64,000 nt of DNA from Kribbella pratensis (GTDB lineage Bacteria; Actinomycetota; Actinomycetes; Propionibacteriales; Kribbellaceae). The stretch is from positions 740,839 through 804,838 of the forward strand of contig NZ_SODU01000004.1 in NCBI RefSeq assembly GCF_004366075.1, in the 5' to 3' direction. A program made the translations under genes and the position numbers. Position 1 is the stretch's first letter; every line of letters begins with the position of its first letter. Shown in pieces: positions 39,959 through 50,200 of this stretch. Under the pieces are notes generated by a model that was not told the DNA's origin, ran no database searches, and saw nothing but the letters and a program-made list of their open reading frames with translations.

Positions 39959-40636
39959 CTAGTTGCGCTTCTTCGGCAGCACGATCGCCGTACCCGCCAC
40001 GACGACCGGGACCAGGATCCCGAGCCACCACGGCAGTCCGGCCGCCATCGCGACGACGACGATGACCGCACCGCCCCAGCCCCACCAGCGCGCGCCGGGC
40101 AGTCGTGGCAGCCCGAGCACCCGAGACGCGGCCAGCATCGTGACGGCGGCGATCGCCGCAGCCTCGGCCCCAGCCAGGAACGACCCGCTGAGCACCCACA
40201 CCAGCACGAACCCGACCAGCGCCAGGACCGCGCTGATGGTACGCCGCTTGCGCTGCTCCTGGAGCGCCCGGGCCTTCGTCCGCAGCTCCTCCAGCTGGTC
40301 GACCGACTCGGCGAGCTGCTTGGTGATCCGCTCGGCGACCGTCTCGATGTCGTTCAGCGCGCGGATCTCGGGCAGCGTGTGGTTCGCCCGCTTGCCTTCC
40401 GCGGGCAGCCCGGCCCGCTGCAAACTCTCCGCTGCCTTGTCGGCGAGCGCGTTCAGCCGGGTCTGCAGCTTCCGTCCCCGCTCGGCCATCGCATCGGCCT
40501 CGGCCGCCGCGGTTGCCTCGGCCTTCGACTTGTGCGCCGTCAGCCGGTCCTGCGCCTGCTGCGCGTCGGCGCGCGCCATCGCGACCGTCCGCAGCGCGCG
40601 GACGTACTCGGACCACTCCTGCTCCACAGTCTTCAT
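39959..40636 (-). CDS. Coiled-coil protein with four C-terminal membrane spans (225 aa)
   Basis: ATG 40636 overlaps the FtsK gene stop as ATGA. Residues 1-130 are a long charged coiled coil (DAQQAQDRLTAHKSKAEATA, ITKQLAESVDQLEELRTKAR). Four hydrophobic spans follow (TISAVLALVGFVLVWVLSGS; AAAIAAVTMLAASRVLGL; WWGWGGAVIVVVAMAAGLP; WLGILVPVVVAGTAIVL), ending KKRN. No family is recognised. It could form a membrane platform for the ATPase, comparable in role but not in sequence to type VII membrane components. Confidence 0.68.
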   Translation of the reverse strand: MKTVEQEWSEYVRALRTVAMARADAQQAQDRLTAHKSKAEATAAAEADAMAERGRKLQTRLNALADKAAESLQRAGLPAEGKRANHTLPEIRALNDIETVAERITKQLAESVDQLEELRTKARALQEQRKRRTISAVLALVGFVLVWVLSGSFLAGAEAAAIAAVTMLAASRVLGLPRLPGARWWGWGGAVIVVVAMAAGLPWWLGILVPVVVAGTAIVLPKKRN

Positions 40637-43371
40637 CGCCGCACCAACTCCACCGCGCGATCCACCTCGTCCGACCGCAGCGCGGCGAACGGTACGACGA
40701 CCTGTGCCTCAGGATGCAACCCGTCCCACAGCAACGCCCGGTGCGGTTCGGAGGCCCACCGCACCAGCGGACCCGCTACCGCACGTACGCCGTCCTGCGG
40801 GTGCCGGAGGAACAGGTGGGTCGCCACGTTCGCCCGCCCGTACCCGAGCTGCTCGGTGCACACATGCAGCCGGTTCCACCACCCGAACGTGACGAGGCCC
40901 TGCGCCGGCCCGTCCCGCACGATGTCCTGCAACGCGTTCGCCGGGCTCTCGAAGTACCCCTCGGCGTGCAACTGCATCCGCGGTACGCCGTGGAACCCGA
41001 AGCCGATCAGGTACGTCCCGCCGGCTTCCCCGCTCCGCATCGCGTCCCGCAGCGCGAACAGCCGCGGCGCGATGTCGTCGTGCTTGTCGACGGTCTCGAC
41101 CTCGCACCCGAGCTGCCGCAGCATCTGCACCAACGCATCCTTGCCCTCGGCAACAGACGGCGCCGAGTTCGTCCCGTCCATGAAGAGGAACCGCGGCGGC
41201 TCCACCGCTGACGCGGCCGTCGACACCGCCAGCCCAGTCAGTACGCCGAGGGCATCCGGCGGCCCGTCCCCCAGCACGAGCACACCGGCGCCAGGCTCGG
41301 GCCGTACCTCGACGGAAACCGGCTCCTCAGTCACCGCGATCGGCAGCCCGGTCCACGGCCGCCCCAACTCAGGCTTCACCGCCGTCGCCGTGTCCGTCAA
41401 CCGCGCCGGCTCGGCCAGATGGAACACCCGCGGCGGATGCACCGCCGTACCCGCACGCGTCCACAGCTCCTGCCGCAGCGAGTCCAGCACGAGCTTGTCC
41501 GCATAGCTCACGAGCACGTGCTGATTGTCGTCCGGCGACCCGAAGTTCGCGTTCAGCACCGCCTCGCCGCGGAACTGCAACTCGGCCGCGGCCGTGTTCC
41601 CGCTGCGCAGAATCGCCTGCGAATCGGCCGGCGTCGTCTTCAGCGCGATCCGGTACGGCACCTGCCCGAAGATCGAGTCCCGCCGCGTCGACAGCCGCTT
41701 CACGCCCTCGATCGTCTGCGTCGCCAGTACGACGTGAACGCCGTACGCACGCCCCAGCCGGACCAACCGCTCCAGCAGCTTCGCCGCCTCGTCCGCCAAC
41801 TCGTCGTCGTCCTCGAGCAGCACCTGGAACTCGTCCAGTACGACGAGGATCCGTGGCGGCCGATCCGGGCCGGGCGGTAGCTCCGCGATGTCGGCGACGT
41901 TGCCGTGCGACTTGAAGATCTCGCTGCGCCGTGCGAGCTCGTCCGAGAGATGACGCAGTACGGCGAGACCGAACGCGCGATCGCTGTGCACCCCGAGCAC
42001 GCGGATCTGCGGCAGCCAGTGCGGCCGGTCCGGGCCGGGCCCGAGCGCCGAGAACTCGACACCGTGCTTGAAGTCGAGCAGGTACATCTCCAGGTCGGCC
42101 GGCGAGTAGCGCGCGGCGAGACCGTGGATCAGTACGAGCAGCAGGTTCGACTTGCCCTGGCCGACCGCGCCGCCGACGAGAACGTGCGGCAGGGCAGGGT
42201 TGCCGCTGCGCAGCCGCACCAGCGCCGGTGTGCGGTCGTCGTACCCGATCACCGTCCCGACCTCGTCCTTGACCGGCTGCCACCAGGTCGAACGGTCCGG
42301 CAGCGTCCGGTCGAAGTCGATGGTCGGGAGTACGGCGATCTCCGCCTGCTCGGCGATCACGTCACAGATGCCCGCGGCAACGGTCGCGTCGAACGGCGGA
42401 TCGAGCCGGGCCGGCGGCAGCTGCGCGACCTCGACGCGATCGTTGACGATGGCAACCGGGTTGAGGAGATCGAGCAACTGTCGCGAGTCCACGTCGAGCT
42501 CGGCCGCCGCCGACGCGTCGTAGTGGACCAGGAAGCAGATACCGCGCTTGCCCGCGGTCGCGGCCAGCCGGAGCAGGTCGCGCTGGGCGAGCGTGTCGAT
42601 CCCGGACGGGTAGTCGAACAGGACGACGATCCGGTAGGGATCGGTGACCTGGCCGGTCTCCTTCAGCAGGTCCTCGAAGCGCTCGTGCCCGAGTTGCGCC
42701 TGCCGGCTCGCGCGCAGCGACGACACGTCGACCAGCCCGGACAGCACGGTGTGCAGTTGCTCCGCGGTGTGTGTTGCCCTGGGCACCAATTGCGGGTACT
42801 TCGTGGTCAGGTGACCGAGCAGCCCCATCATCCCGGTCAGCCGCGGATCGAACGCGTCGATGCGGAGCCGGAACGGTTCCGCGGCCGCGACGAGCCGCAG
42901 CGCGACGCTCTGCAGCAGGCGGCGCGCGGACTCGTTGCGGTCGCCGGTCACCTTCCAGCCGTTGGTGCGGAGCAGCGGCGCGACCACCGGCGTACCGGTG
43001 TCCAGTTCGCCGACCCGCACGTACGCCGGGGCTCCCGCGCCGACCAGTTGACGCGAACGCCAGCGGGCGTCGTTCGGCGGAATCGATGCCAGACCGGGTG
43101 CGAGGCGGTCCGCGAGCAGCCGTGCCTTGGGCTCGGCTTCGGACAACGCCTCCGCGGTCTTCGCGTCGACCAGCGACCGCGACTCACGCCGGGCGGCGGC
43201 GGTCTGCTCCTGCAGTTGACGATGCAGCTTCACGGCGCGCTGATGCTCGCCGTACGTCAGCCGCCGTGCGTTGTCCAGCAACTGCGCCAGCGCGTGCTGC
43301 AAACCGCGGATCCGCGCTTCCAGGAGCTCCGGTGCGGCCGGTCCCCCGTCAGGCTTCTCCGTCACGAGCAT
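40633..43371 (-). CDS. FtsK/SpoIIIE-type ATPase of the toxin operon (912 aa)
   Basis: An N-terminal coiled coil (about 15-80) precedes a degenerate region and the FtsK/SpoIIIE motor: Walker A GAVGQGKSN (401-409), LLDFKHGVEF (431-440), Walker B ILVVLDEF (508-515) and LATQ (549-552). A second, degenerate nucleotide fold follows (GVLVLGDGPPDALG near 685), so the layout recalls multi-ATPase EccC motors. No membrane spans are predicted; membrane contact may come from the coupled four-TM protein. GGAAGGA precedes ATG 43371. FtsK-type motors pump DNA or export ESX proteins; with a toxin and an ESX-like protein, protein export is favoured, but DNA-based defence is possible. Confidence 0.82.
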   Translation of the reverse strand: MLVTEKPDGGPAAPELLEARIRGLQHALAQLLDNARRLTYGEHQRAVKLHRQLQEQTAAARRESRSLVDAKTAEALSEAEPKARLLADRLAPGLASIPPNDARWRSRQLVGAGAPAYVRVGELDTGTPVVAPLLRTNGWKVTGDRNESARRLLQSVALRLVAAAEPFRLRIDAFDPRLTGMMGLLGHLTTKYPQLVPRATHTAEQLHTVLSGLVDVSSLRASRQAQLGHERFEDLLKETGQVTDPYRIVVLFDYPSGIDTLAQRDLLRLAATAGKRGICFLVHYDASAAAELDVDSRQLLDLLNPVAIVNDRVEVAQLPPARLDPPFDATVAAGICDVIAEQAEIAVLPTIDFDRTLPDRSTWWQPVKDEVGTVIGYDDRTPALVRLRSGNPALPHVLVGGAVGQGKSNLLLVLIHGLAARYSPADLEMYLLDFKHGVEFSALGPGPDRPHWLPQIRVLGVHSDRAFGLAVLRHLSDELARRSEIFKSHGNVADIAELPPGPDRPPRILVVLDEFQVLLEDDDELADEAAKLLERLVRLGRAYGVHVVLATQTIEGVKRLSTRRDSIFGQVPYRIALKTTPADSQAILRSGNTAAAELQFRGEAVLNANFGSPDDNQHVLVSYADKLVLDSLRQELWTRAGTAVHPPRVFHLAEPARLTDTATAVKPELGRPWTGLPIAVTEEPVSVEVRPEPGAGVLVLGDGPPDALGVLTGLAVSTAASAVEPPRFLFMDGTNSAPSVAEGKDALVQMLRQLGCEVETVDKHDDIAPRLFALRDAMRSGEAGGTYLIGFGFHGVPRMQLHAEGYFESPANALQDIVRDGPAQGLVTFGWWNRLHVCTEQLGYGRANVATHLFLRHPQDGVRAVAGPLVRWASEPHRALLWDGLHPEAQVVVPFAALRSDEVDRAVELVRR

Positions 43372-43409
43372 CGTCCTTCCACACTTGCCCCGCGACCCTA
43401 CTCATTGCC

Positions 43410-43430
43410 TGGTGTAACCATGTCACACCA
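43410..43430. promoter_or_regulatory. Palindromic operator-like site before the FtsK-toxin operon
   Basis: TGGTGT (43410-43415) and ACACCA (43425-43430) are perfect inverted half-sites of a 21-bp palindrome with additional AC/GT pairs inside. It lies about 40-60 bp upstream of the ATPase start. A TAGGGT box on the minus strand (about 43396-43401) lies just downstream of it. It could bind a dimeric repressor. Confidence 0.45.
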
Positions 43431-43471
43431 GTGGCCCCAGTGGTCACTCCAGGTATCAGTAGTCTCACCTG

Positions 43472-43867
43472 CTAATCAGGAGCGACGATTTCGAGTTCGT
43501 AGCCGTCGGTGTTGTGGAGGAAGGCGGCGTAATGCTGCGGGCCGCCGGCGTACGGATGGCGGTCGGCGAACATCAGCGTCCAGCCGTGCTCGGCGGCCTC
43601 CGCGACGATGCTGTCGACCTCGGCCCGGTCGGCCGCGTTCAGCGCCAGGTGGTTCATCCCGGGCCGCATCCGGTCGTGCTCGGCGGCCGACATCGCCGGG
43701 CTCTGCTCGACGACGACGTAGCAGCCGTCCGGGGCGGTCCAGGTCATGCCCCCCGGCCAGCCGTCACCGTCCTTCCAGCCCAGCCGGGTGAGGACCCAGC
43801 CCCAACTCGTGACGGCCCGGGACAGGTCCGGGACCCAGATCTCGACGTGATGCACCGCGGCAGCCAT
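43472..43867 (-). CDS. VOC/glyoxalase-family protein (131 aa)
   Basis: ATG 43867 (MAAAVHHVEIWVPDLSRAVT) starts a typical vicinal-oxygen-chelate protein with paired beta-alpha-beta units: VHHVEIWVPDLSRAVTSWGW at the N-terminus, MNHLALNAADRAEVD in the centre and QHYAAFLHNTDGYELEIVAP at the end. Candidate metal ligands are His7, His near residue 74 and the Glu of YELEIV. A GATAAT box lies 6 nt upstream of the ATG, so transcription may be leaderless. Substrate unknown. Confidence 0.83.
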   Translation of the reverse strand: MAAAVHHVEIWVPDLSRAVTSWGWVLTRLGWKDGDGWPGGMTWTAPDGCYVVVEQSPAMSAAEHDRMRPGMNHLALNAADRAEVDSIVAEAAEHGWTLMFADRHPYAGGPQHYAAFLHNTDGYELEIVAPD

Positions 43868-43874
43868 CGGAGCA

Positions 43875-44099
43875 TTATCTGTGCTCGGCGTCATGGTGCG
43901 ACACGGCATGGTGCGACACGGCCGTCGAGATCCCTGCCGCGATCGCGCCGGAGAGCAGCAGCCAGACCAGCGCCGCGAGCAGCCACGGCCACCACGGCCG
44001 GGCCTGCGCGGCCTCGGCGACGGCCTTGCCGAACAGTCCGCCGGCGGGCGCGAGGACGAGCACGAGCACGAACCGCGCGAACCTCGTCTCCCTGGTCAT
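43875..44099 (-). CDS. Small two-TM protein with His-rich tail (74 aa)
   Basis: ATG 44099 (MTRETRFARFVLVLVLAPAG) starts a 74-residue protein; sequence upstream in frame is antisense to the helicase-nuclease gene. Two membrane spans (FVLVLVLAPAGGLFGKAVAE and WPWLLAALVWLLLSGAIAAG) are followed by a His-rich tail (SHHAVSHHDAEHR) which could bind metal. It ends 7 bp before the VOC gene start and may be co-transcribed with it. Function is unknown. Confidence 0.65.
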   Translation of the reverse strand: MTRETRFARFVLVLVLAPAGGLFGKAVAEAAQARPWWPWLLAALVWLLLSGAIAAGISTAVSHHAVSHHDAEHR

Positions 44100-44217
44100 T
44101 TCTTCATTGTCCGAGGCAGCCGCCGAACCTGCAGAAACCTTGGCGTTTCGCGCCCGGTCGTCTTTCTGTCCGTGGGAGGGTTTACGGTCTCCGTGACAGT
44201 CGAAAGAATCGGGGTTC

Positions 44218-47200
44218 GTGGTGAGTACCACCCGGATCGAGAGCACGGCGTACGGCGCCGCGGCTCTGGAGCGCCTGCAAGCCGTCGTCGCACGGCTGAA
44301 GGCCGACGATCCGATGACCCCTGTCACCCTGCTCCTGCCGAACAACCTGGCCGGCGTCATCGCCCGCCGCCACCTCGCCCGCTCCTCGGTCGCCGGTCTG
44401 TACCTGGCGACCCTCGAGCGGCTCGCCGAGCAGATCGCCGCCGGGCTGCTTTCGCCGCGACGTCCCGCGACCCGTCCGATCGTGGCGGCCACCTGGCGTA
44501 CGGCGCTCGCGAAATCGCCCGGCGTCTTCGACGAGGTCGCCGAGCATCCGTCGACCATCCAAGCGCTTGCATCGGCCCATCGCGAGCTCCGTGACCTGTC
44601 CGAACCGGCACTCGACAAGGTCGCGAAGGCGTCCGCACTCGGCCCCGATCTGGTCCGTCTGCACCGGCACGTCACCGCCGAGCTGGCCGCGGACTGGTAC
44701 GACGCGACCGATCTGCTCCGCGCCGCCGCGTCCCGGATCGCGGACTCGCCGTCAACTGTCGACGAGCTGGGCGCGCTGGTGCTGTATCTCCCGCAAGAGC
44801 TGACCCAGTCCGAGGCCGCGTTCGTCGCCGCGCTCGGTGAAGCGGCCGCCGATCTCACGGTGATCGTCGGACTGACCGACGTACGCCGTGCCGACCGCGC
44901 CGTGCGGCGATCGCTCGAACGGATCGGGATCGATCTGCCGACGTCGATCTCGAAGAACTATCCGGTCGCGACCGAGATCCTGAACGCGTCCGATGCCGAC
45001 GACGAGGTGCGTTGCGTGGTGCGGGACGTCGTCTCGGCGCTGGAGCACACGCCGGCGCATCGGATCGCCGTGCTGTACGCCGCGGCCTCGCCGTACGCAC
45101 GTCTGCTGCACGAGCACCTGTCGGCCGCGCGTATTCAGGTGAACGGTCCAGGTACGCGTCCGGTGCACGAGCGGGCGATCGCGCGGACGCTCCTCGAGGT
45201 GCTCGCGCTGGTCGATCAGGATCTGCCGCGCGCGGACGTGTTCCGGGCGTTGGCGAATGCGCCGACGCGCGACTTCACGGGCGAACGTATCCCGGTGCCG
45301 CAGTGGGAGCGGATGTCGCGGGCGGCCGGGGTGGTGCGTGGAGACGACTGGGACACGCGGCTGGCGCGGTACGCGCAGTCGGAGCGGCGGACCGCTGACC
45401 AGGAGGAGGCGGCCGAGGATCCACGGCCGGCCGCGGTACGGCGCGCGCAGTACAACGCGTCGACGGCCGAGCGGTTGCACACGTTCGCGTCGACGTTGCG
45501 GGCGCGGCTGAATGCTCTTGCGTCGTTGGAAACCTGGTCATCGTTGTCTGAAGGTGTGCTGCAACTGTTCCACGATCTGCTCGGGGACTACTCGTCCTTG
45601 CCCATCGAGGAGCAGTACGCCGCGGCCGCCGTCGAGGGATCGTTGAAGGGACTGTCGACGCTCGACGAGCTCGGTACGCCGGCGAGCCTCGCGGTGCTGC
45701 GCGACGTACTCGATCTCGAGCTGCAGCAGTCGCTGCCCCGGGTCGGGACGTTCGGGACGGGCGTACTGGTCGCGCCACTGTCCGCGAGCGTCGGGTTGTC
45801 GGCGGACCTCGTGTACGTCGTCGGTCTCTCCGAGGACCTGTATCCGGGACGAGTCCACGAGGACGCGCTACTCCCCCATCGGGTCCGTGAGGCGGCAGCT
45901 CCGGAGTTGGCGTCGTTCCGGGATCGCCTGGACGAGAAGCAGCGGCATCTGCTCGTCGCGTTCTCGGCCGGTGCCCGGGTGGTCGCGTCGTTCCCACGCG
46001 GCGATCTGCGACGGTCGTCGCGGCGGTTGCCGACGCGCTGGCTGCTCGGGTCGTTGCGCGAGCTCACCGGTGATCACGCGTTGCCCGCGACGCAGTGGGA
46101 CCGGTACGGCGAGGTGCTGCGGACGTCGGCGTCGTACGCCGGTTCGTTGACGACGGCAACCATGCCGGCGACAGAGCAGGAGTGGCAGACGCGTGCGGCC
46201 GCGGCGCGACTGTGGGTCCAGGACGGGGTTCTCGTGCGGGCCCGGGAGTTGCTGCGAGGGCGTGCATCCGCTGCCTTCACGCGCTTCGACGGCGACTTGT
46301 CGGGGGTCTCGGGCCTGCCCGAGTTCGCGGTGGAGGATCGGATCGCGTCGCCCACGTCGCTGGAGTCCTATGCGACGTGTCCGCACGCGTACTTCGTCGA
46401 GCGGCTGCTGCAGGTGGAGCCGTTGGAGGCGCCGGAGGATCTCCTCGTCATCTCACCGATCCAGATCGGGAACCTGATCCACAACAGCCTGGACGCGTTC
46501 GTGACGCGACTGGCCGGTTCGTTGCCGGGGTACGGCGAGCCGTGGACGGAGGATCAGCGGAAACTGCTGCTGGCGATCGGGGCGGACCTCGCGGACCAGT
46601 TCGAGGCGGAGGGTCTGACCGGGCATCCCCGGCTGTGGCAGCGCGAGCGATTGCGGATCCTCGGCGACCTGATGGTGCTGCTCACCGACGACGATCGCTG
46701 GCGCGCTTCGCGGAACGCGTCGGTGGTCGCCAGTGAGTTGACGTTCGGGTTCGACGGCGAGCCGCCGGTCGAGATCCCGGTGCCGTCCGGCCGGGTGCTG
46801 CTACGCGGATCCGCCGACAAGGTGGACCTCGGCGCGGACGGCACGATCTACGTGACGGATGTGAAGACCGGCGGCTTCTCGCGGTACGAGGGCATCGAGG
46901 CGGATCCGGTCGCGGGCGGGACGAAACTGCAGCTGCCCGTGTACGCGTACGCGGCCCGCGCGCGGCTGGGTGAACCGTCCACTCCGGTCGAGGCGTCGTA
47001 CTGGTTCGTCCGGCGCGGCGGCAAACGGATCCCGGTCCCGCTGACCCCCGAGGTCGAGGCCCGGTACGTCGAGACGCTCGACGTGATCGTGTCGTCGATC
47101 GCGGCCGGGCTGTTCCCGCCGAAGGCACCCGAAGTACCGGACTTCCTGTGGGTCCAGTGCCCGTACTGCAACCCCGACAGCCTCGGCCACAGCGAGGTCC

Positions 47201-47292
47201 GGGCGCGCTGGGACCGCAAACGCCACGATCCGGTGCTGGAACGGCTGGTGCGGCTCATCGACCCGACTGCCCTGGAGGCCGGCGATGAGTGA
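44218..47292 (+). CDS. AddB/RexB-like nuclease subunit (1024 aa)
   Basis: The protein resembles the AddB class of double-strand-break processing complexes. The N-terminal UvrD-like half has no Walker A (VTLLLPNNLAGVIARRHLA), so it is probably an inactive helicase. The C-terminal RecB-type nuclease contains PTSLESYATCPHAYFVERLL, GSADKVDLGADGTIYVTDVK and KTGG with the Asp/Lys catalytic pair. It ends in WVQCPYCNPDSLGHSEVRARW. Cys residues before and after the nuclease (CPH, CPYC) suggest an Fe-S staple, although only three Cys are visible where AddB has four. GTG 44218 or 44221 is the start. The partner helicase gene overlaps by 8 bp. Confidence 0.8.
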   Translation: MVSTTRIESTAYGAAALERLQAVVARLKADDPMTPVTLLLPNNLAGVIARRHLARSSVAGLYLATLERLAEQIAAGLLSPRRPATRPIVAATWRTALAKSPGVFDEVAEHPSTIQALASAHRELRDLSEPALDKVAKASALGPDLVRLHRHVTAELAADWYDATDLLRAAASRIADSPSTVDELGALVLYLPQELTQSEAAFVAALGEAAADLTVIVGLTDVRRADRAVRRSLERIGIDLPTSISKNYPVATEILNASDADDEVRCVVRDVVSALEHTPAHRIAVLYAAASPYARLLHEHLSAARIQVNGPGTRPVHERAIARTLLEVLALVDQDLPRADVFRALANAPTRDFTGERIPVPQWERMSRAAGVVRGDDWDTRLARYAQSERRTADQEEAAEDPRPAAVRRAQYNASTAERLHTFASTLRARLNALASLETWSSLSEGVLQLFHDLLGDYSSLPIEEQYAAAAVEGSLKGLSTLDELGTPASLAVLRDVLDLELQQSLPRVGTFGTGVLVAPLSASVGLSADLVYVVGLSEDLYPGRVHEDALLPHRVREAAAPELASFRDRLDEKQRHLLVAFSAGARVVASFPRGDLRRSSRRLPTRWLLGSLRELTGDHALPATQWDRYGEVLRTSASYAGSLTTATMPATEQEWQTRAAAARLWVQDGVLVRARELLRGRASAAFTRFDGDLSGVSGLPEFAVEDRIASPTSLESYATCPHAYFVERLLQVEPLEAPEDLLVISPIQIGNLIHNSLDAFVTRLAGSLPGYGEPWTEDQRKLLLAIGADLADQFEAEGLTGHPRLWQRERLRILGDLMVLLTDDDRWRASRNASVVASELTFGFDGEPPVEIPVPSGRVLLRGSADKVDLGADGTIYVTDVKTGGFSRYEGIEADPVAGGTKLQLPVYAYAARARLGEPSTPVEASYWFVRRGGKRIPVPLTPEVEARYVETLDVIVSSIAAGLFPPKAPEVPDFLWVQCPYCNPDSLGHSEVRARWDRKRHDPVLERLVRLIDPTALEAGDE

Positions 47293-50200
47293 ACAGTTGC
47301 TCGACGGGTCCGCCCGGGACCGGATCCGCTCGGACACCGACACCACCCTCTTCGTCGAGGCAGGCGCCGGGTCCGGGAAGACGCACGCGCTGGTCGAGCG
47401 GGTCAGGACGCTGGTGCTGCGAGACGGCGTACCGCTGCGATCGATCGCGGCCGTGACCTTTACCGAGAAGGCCGGCGCGGAGCTGCGGGACCGGCTGCGG
47501 GTCGAGTTCGAGAAGGCGCGGAAGACCGAGGACCGGCAGCTCGCCGACGCCGCGCTGGACGATCTGGATTCCGCGTCGATCGGCACGCTGCACGCGTTCG
47601 CGCAGCAGATCCTGCTCGCGCATCCGATCGAGGCCGGGCTGCCGCCGCTCATCGACGTACTCGACGAGGTCGGCTCGTCGGTCGCCTTCGAGGAACGCTG
47701 GGCCGAGCTGCAGCAGCAACTCCTCGACGACGACTCGATCGCCGAGCCGTTGCTGCTCGCCATGGCGGTCGGGGTCGAGCTGAAGCATCTGCGGTCGCTC
47801 GCCCGCCTGTTCGGCAACGACTGGGACCTGATCGCGGATCGGGTTCTGGTCGAGCCGCCGGAGCTGGTCGCGATGCCGGATCTCAGCGGCCTGATCGCCG
47901 CGGCGGCACAGATCGGCGCCGCGGCCGAGACCTGCCTGGACCCGGAGGACCGGCTGTTGCCGAAGGTCCAGCAGATCCGCGAGCTCGGCCTGACGCTGGA
48001 CACCGCGTCCGATCAGGAGACGCAGCTCGCGCTGCTGCAGACGTTCCGCGGTCTCAAGGTGGGCAGGATCGGGCGGAAGGAGAACTGGCCGGACATCGCG
48101 AAGGTCCGCGCGGACTGCACCGAGGTCGTCGAGGTCGCCGGCTCGCTCGTCGAGCTGCTCCTCGACGCTTGCCTCCGGCATCTTTCGCACTGGATCGCGG
48201 AGCGGGTGCTGGAGTCGGCCGAGCTCCGGCGCGCCGAGGGACGCCTGGAGTTCCACGATCTGCTGGTGCTCGCGCGCGACCTGCTGCGGCGCGATCCCGA
48301 GGTGCGTGCGGATCTTCAGGACCGCTTCGAGCGGTTGCTGCTCGACGAGTTCCAGGACACCGACCCGATCCAGATCGAGCTCGCGGTGCGGATCGCCGGC
48401 GGCGCCGACGCGGACGCCACCGACTGGCACGACGTCGAGGTCCCGGAGGGGCGGCTGTTCGTGGTCGGGGATCCGAAGCAGTCGATCTACCGGTTCCGGC
48501 GCGCCAACATCGCGACGTACCTCACGGCCCAGCAGCTACTGGGCGAAACGGTCGCTCTCACTACGAACTTCCGCACGGTGCCGCCGATCCTGAGCTGGAT
48601 CAACACCGTCTTCGCGACGCTCATCCAGCCCCACGAGTCCGCCCAGCCGTCGTACCAGTCCCTCTCCCCGCACCGCACCAGTCCAACCCGCGGTGCCTCC
48701 GCGCGCACCGAGCCCAGTGCGCCGTCTCCCGACGCACCTGTGAAGGGCGACCAGCTCTCGATCTTCGACGAACCCACGCTCTTCGACACCCCGGCAGAGT
48801 CCGAGGAGGAGGTGAGTGATCTCGCGGCGGTTCTCCCGTTCCGCCGGCGCGGCGCCGACGTACCGCCTGAACCGTTGCCGGACGAATCCGAGGACCCATC
48901 GGCCGGCCCCGCCGTCACGATCCTCGGCGCCACCCCGCACGAGGACCTGCCACGCGCGCAGGCCTCCGTCCTCCGCGAACGCGAAGCCACCGACGTCGCC
49001 GCGGTCATCGAGGAAGCGCTCCGCGAGGGCTGGCTGGTGTACGACGACCGCGCGGAAACCTGGCGCCCCGCGGCGGCCGGCGACATCGCCGTACTCGTGC
49101 CGGCCCGCACCTCGCTTCCGTTCCTCGAAGACGCCCTCGACCGCGCCGACATCCCGTACCGCGCGGAAGCCAGCTCGCTCGTCTACCAGACCGCCGAGGT
49201 CCGTGACCTGCTCGCCTGCGCCCGTGCGCTCGGCGACCCGAGCGACCAGCTCGCCCTCGTCACCACGCTCCGCTCACCTCTGTTCGGCTGCGGCGACGAC
49301 GATCTCTACACCTGGAAGCGCAACGGCGGCACCTTCACCCTGACCGCACCGGTTCCCGACCAGCTGCTCACGCACCCGATCGGCGAGGCGATGGAGTGGC
49401 TCCGCCGGACGTATTACGCCGCCCGGTGGCTCACCCCCAGCGAGGTCCTCGCGAAGATCGTCGCCGACCGCCGCATGCTGGAAGTCGCCGCGATCGGCCC
49501 CCGCGCCCGCGACGCCTGGCGCCGGATCCGGTTCGTCGTCGACCAGGCCCGCGCCTGGTCGGAGGTCGAGCACGGCGGCCTCCGCTCCTACCTCGCCTGG
49601 GCCGCGCACCAGGGCGAGGAAACGTCCCGCGTCGCCGAGGCCGTCCTCCCCGAGACCGACGCCGACGCGGTCCGGGTGATGACGATCCACGCCGCGAAGG
49701 GCCTCGAGTTCCCGATCGTGATCCTCTCCGGTATGACCGCGTCCCCGAACCGTCAGCGCGGTGTCCAGGTCCTGTGGCCGCTGCCCGGCGGCTACGCGGT
49801 GAAGCTCAAGTCGTCCGTCCAGACAGAGGATTTCGACCTCGTCCAACCCGTCGACGAGCAGATGGACGACTACGAACGCCGCCGCCTGCTGTACGTCGCC
49901 GCAACGCGCGCCCGCGACCACCTGGTCGTGTCACTGCACCGTTCCGGCAACCGCCGCCATACGAGCAACGCCGAACTCCTCGCGAACGCCGGCGGCGTCG
50001 ACGCGCCGCACGCCACGCTCTTCACCGGCCCACCGGTCCCCGACCGCGAGCCGACCGGCAGCCCGGACGTCACCCCGCCGATTTCCCGCACCGAGTGGGA
50101 GACCCGAGCCGCCGCCGCCCAGGCCGCGAGTCGAGCCCGCTCCGCCCAGAGCGCCTCCGGTCTCGAAGGCACCGGCCCCGAACTGTCCGTCGCCGCCGGC

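Noticed and set aside
37871..43371. Complete type VII (ESX) secretion locus
   Set aside because: Only an FtsK-type motor and a WXG100-sized protein are present; no EccB, EccD, EccE or mycosin gene is seen in the window.
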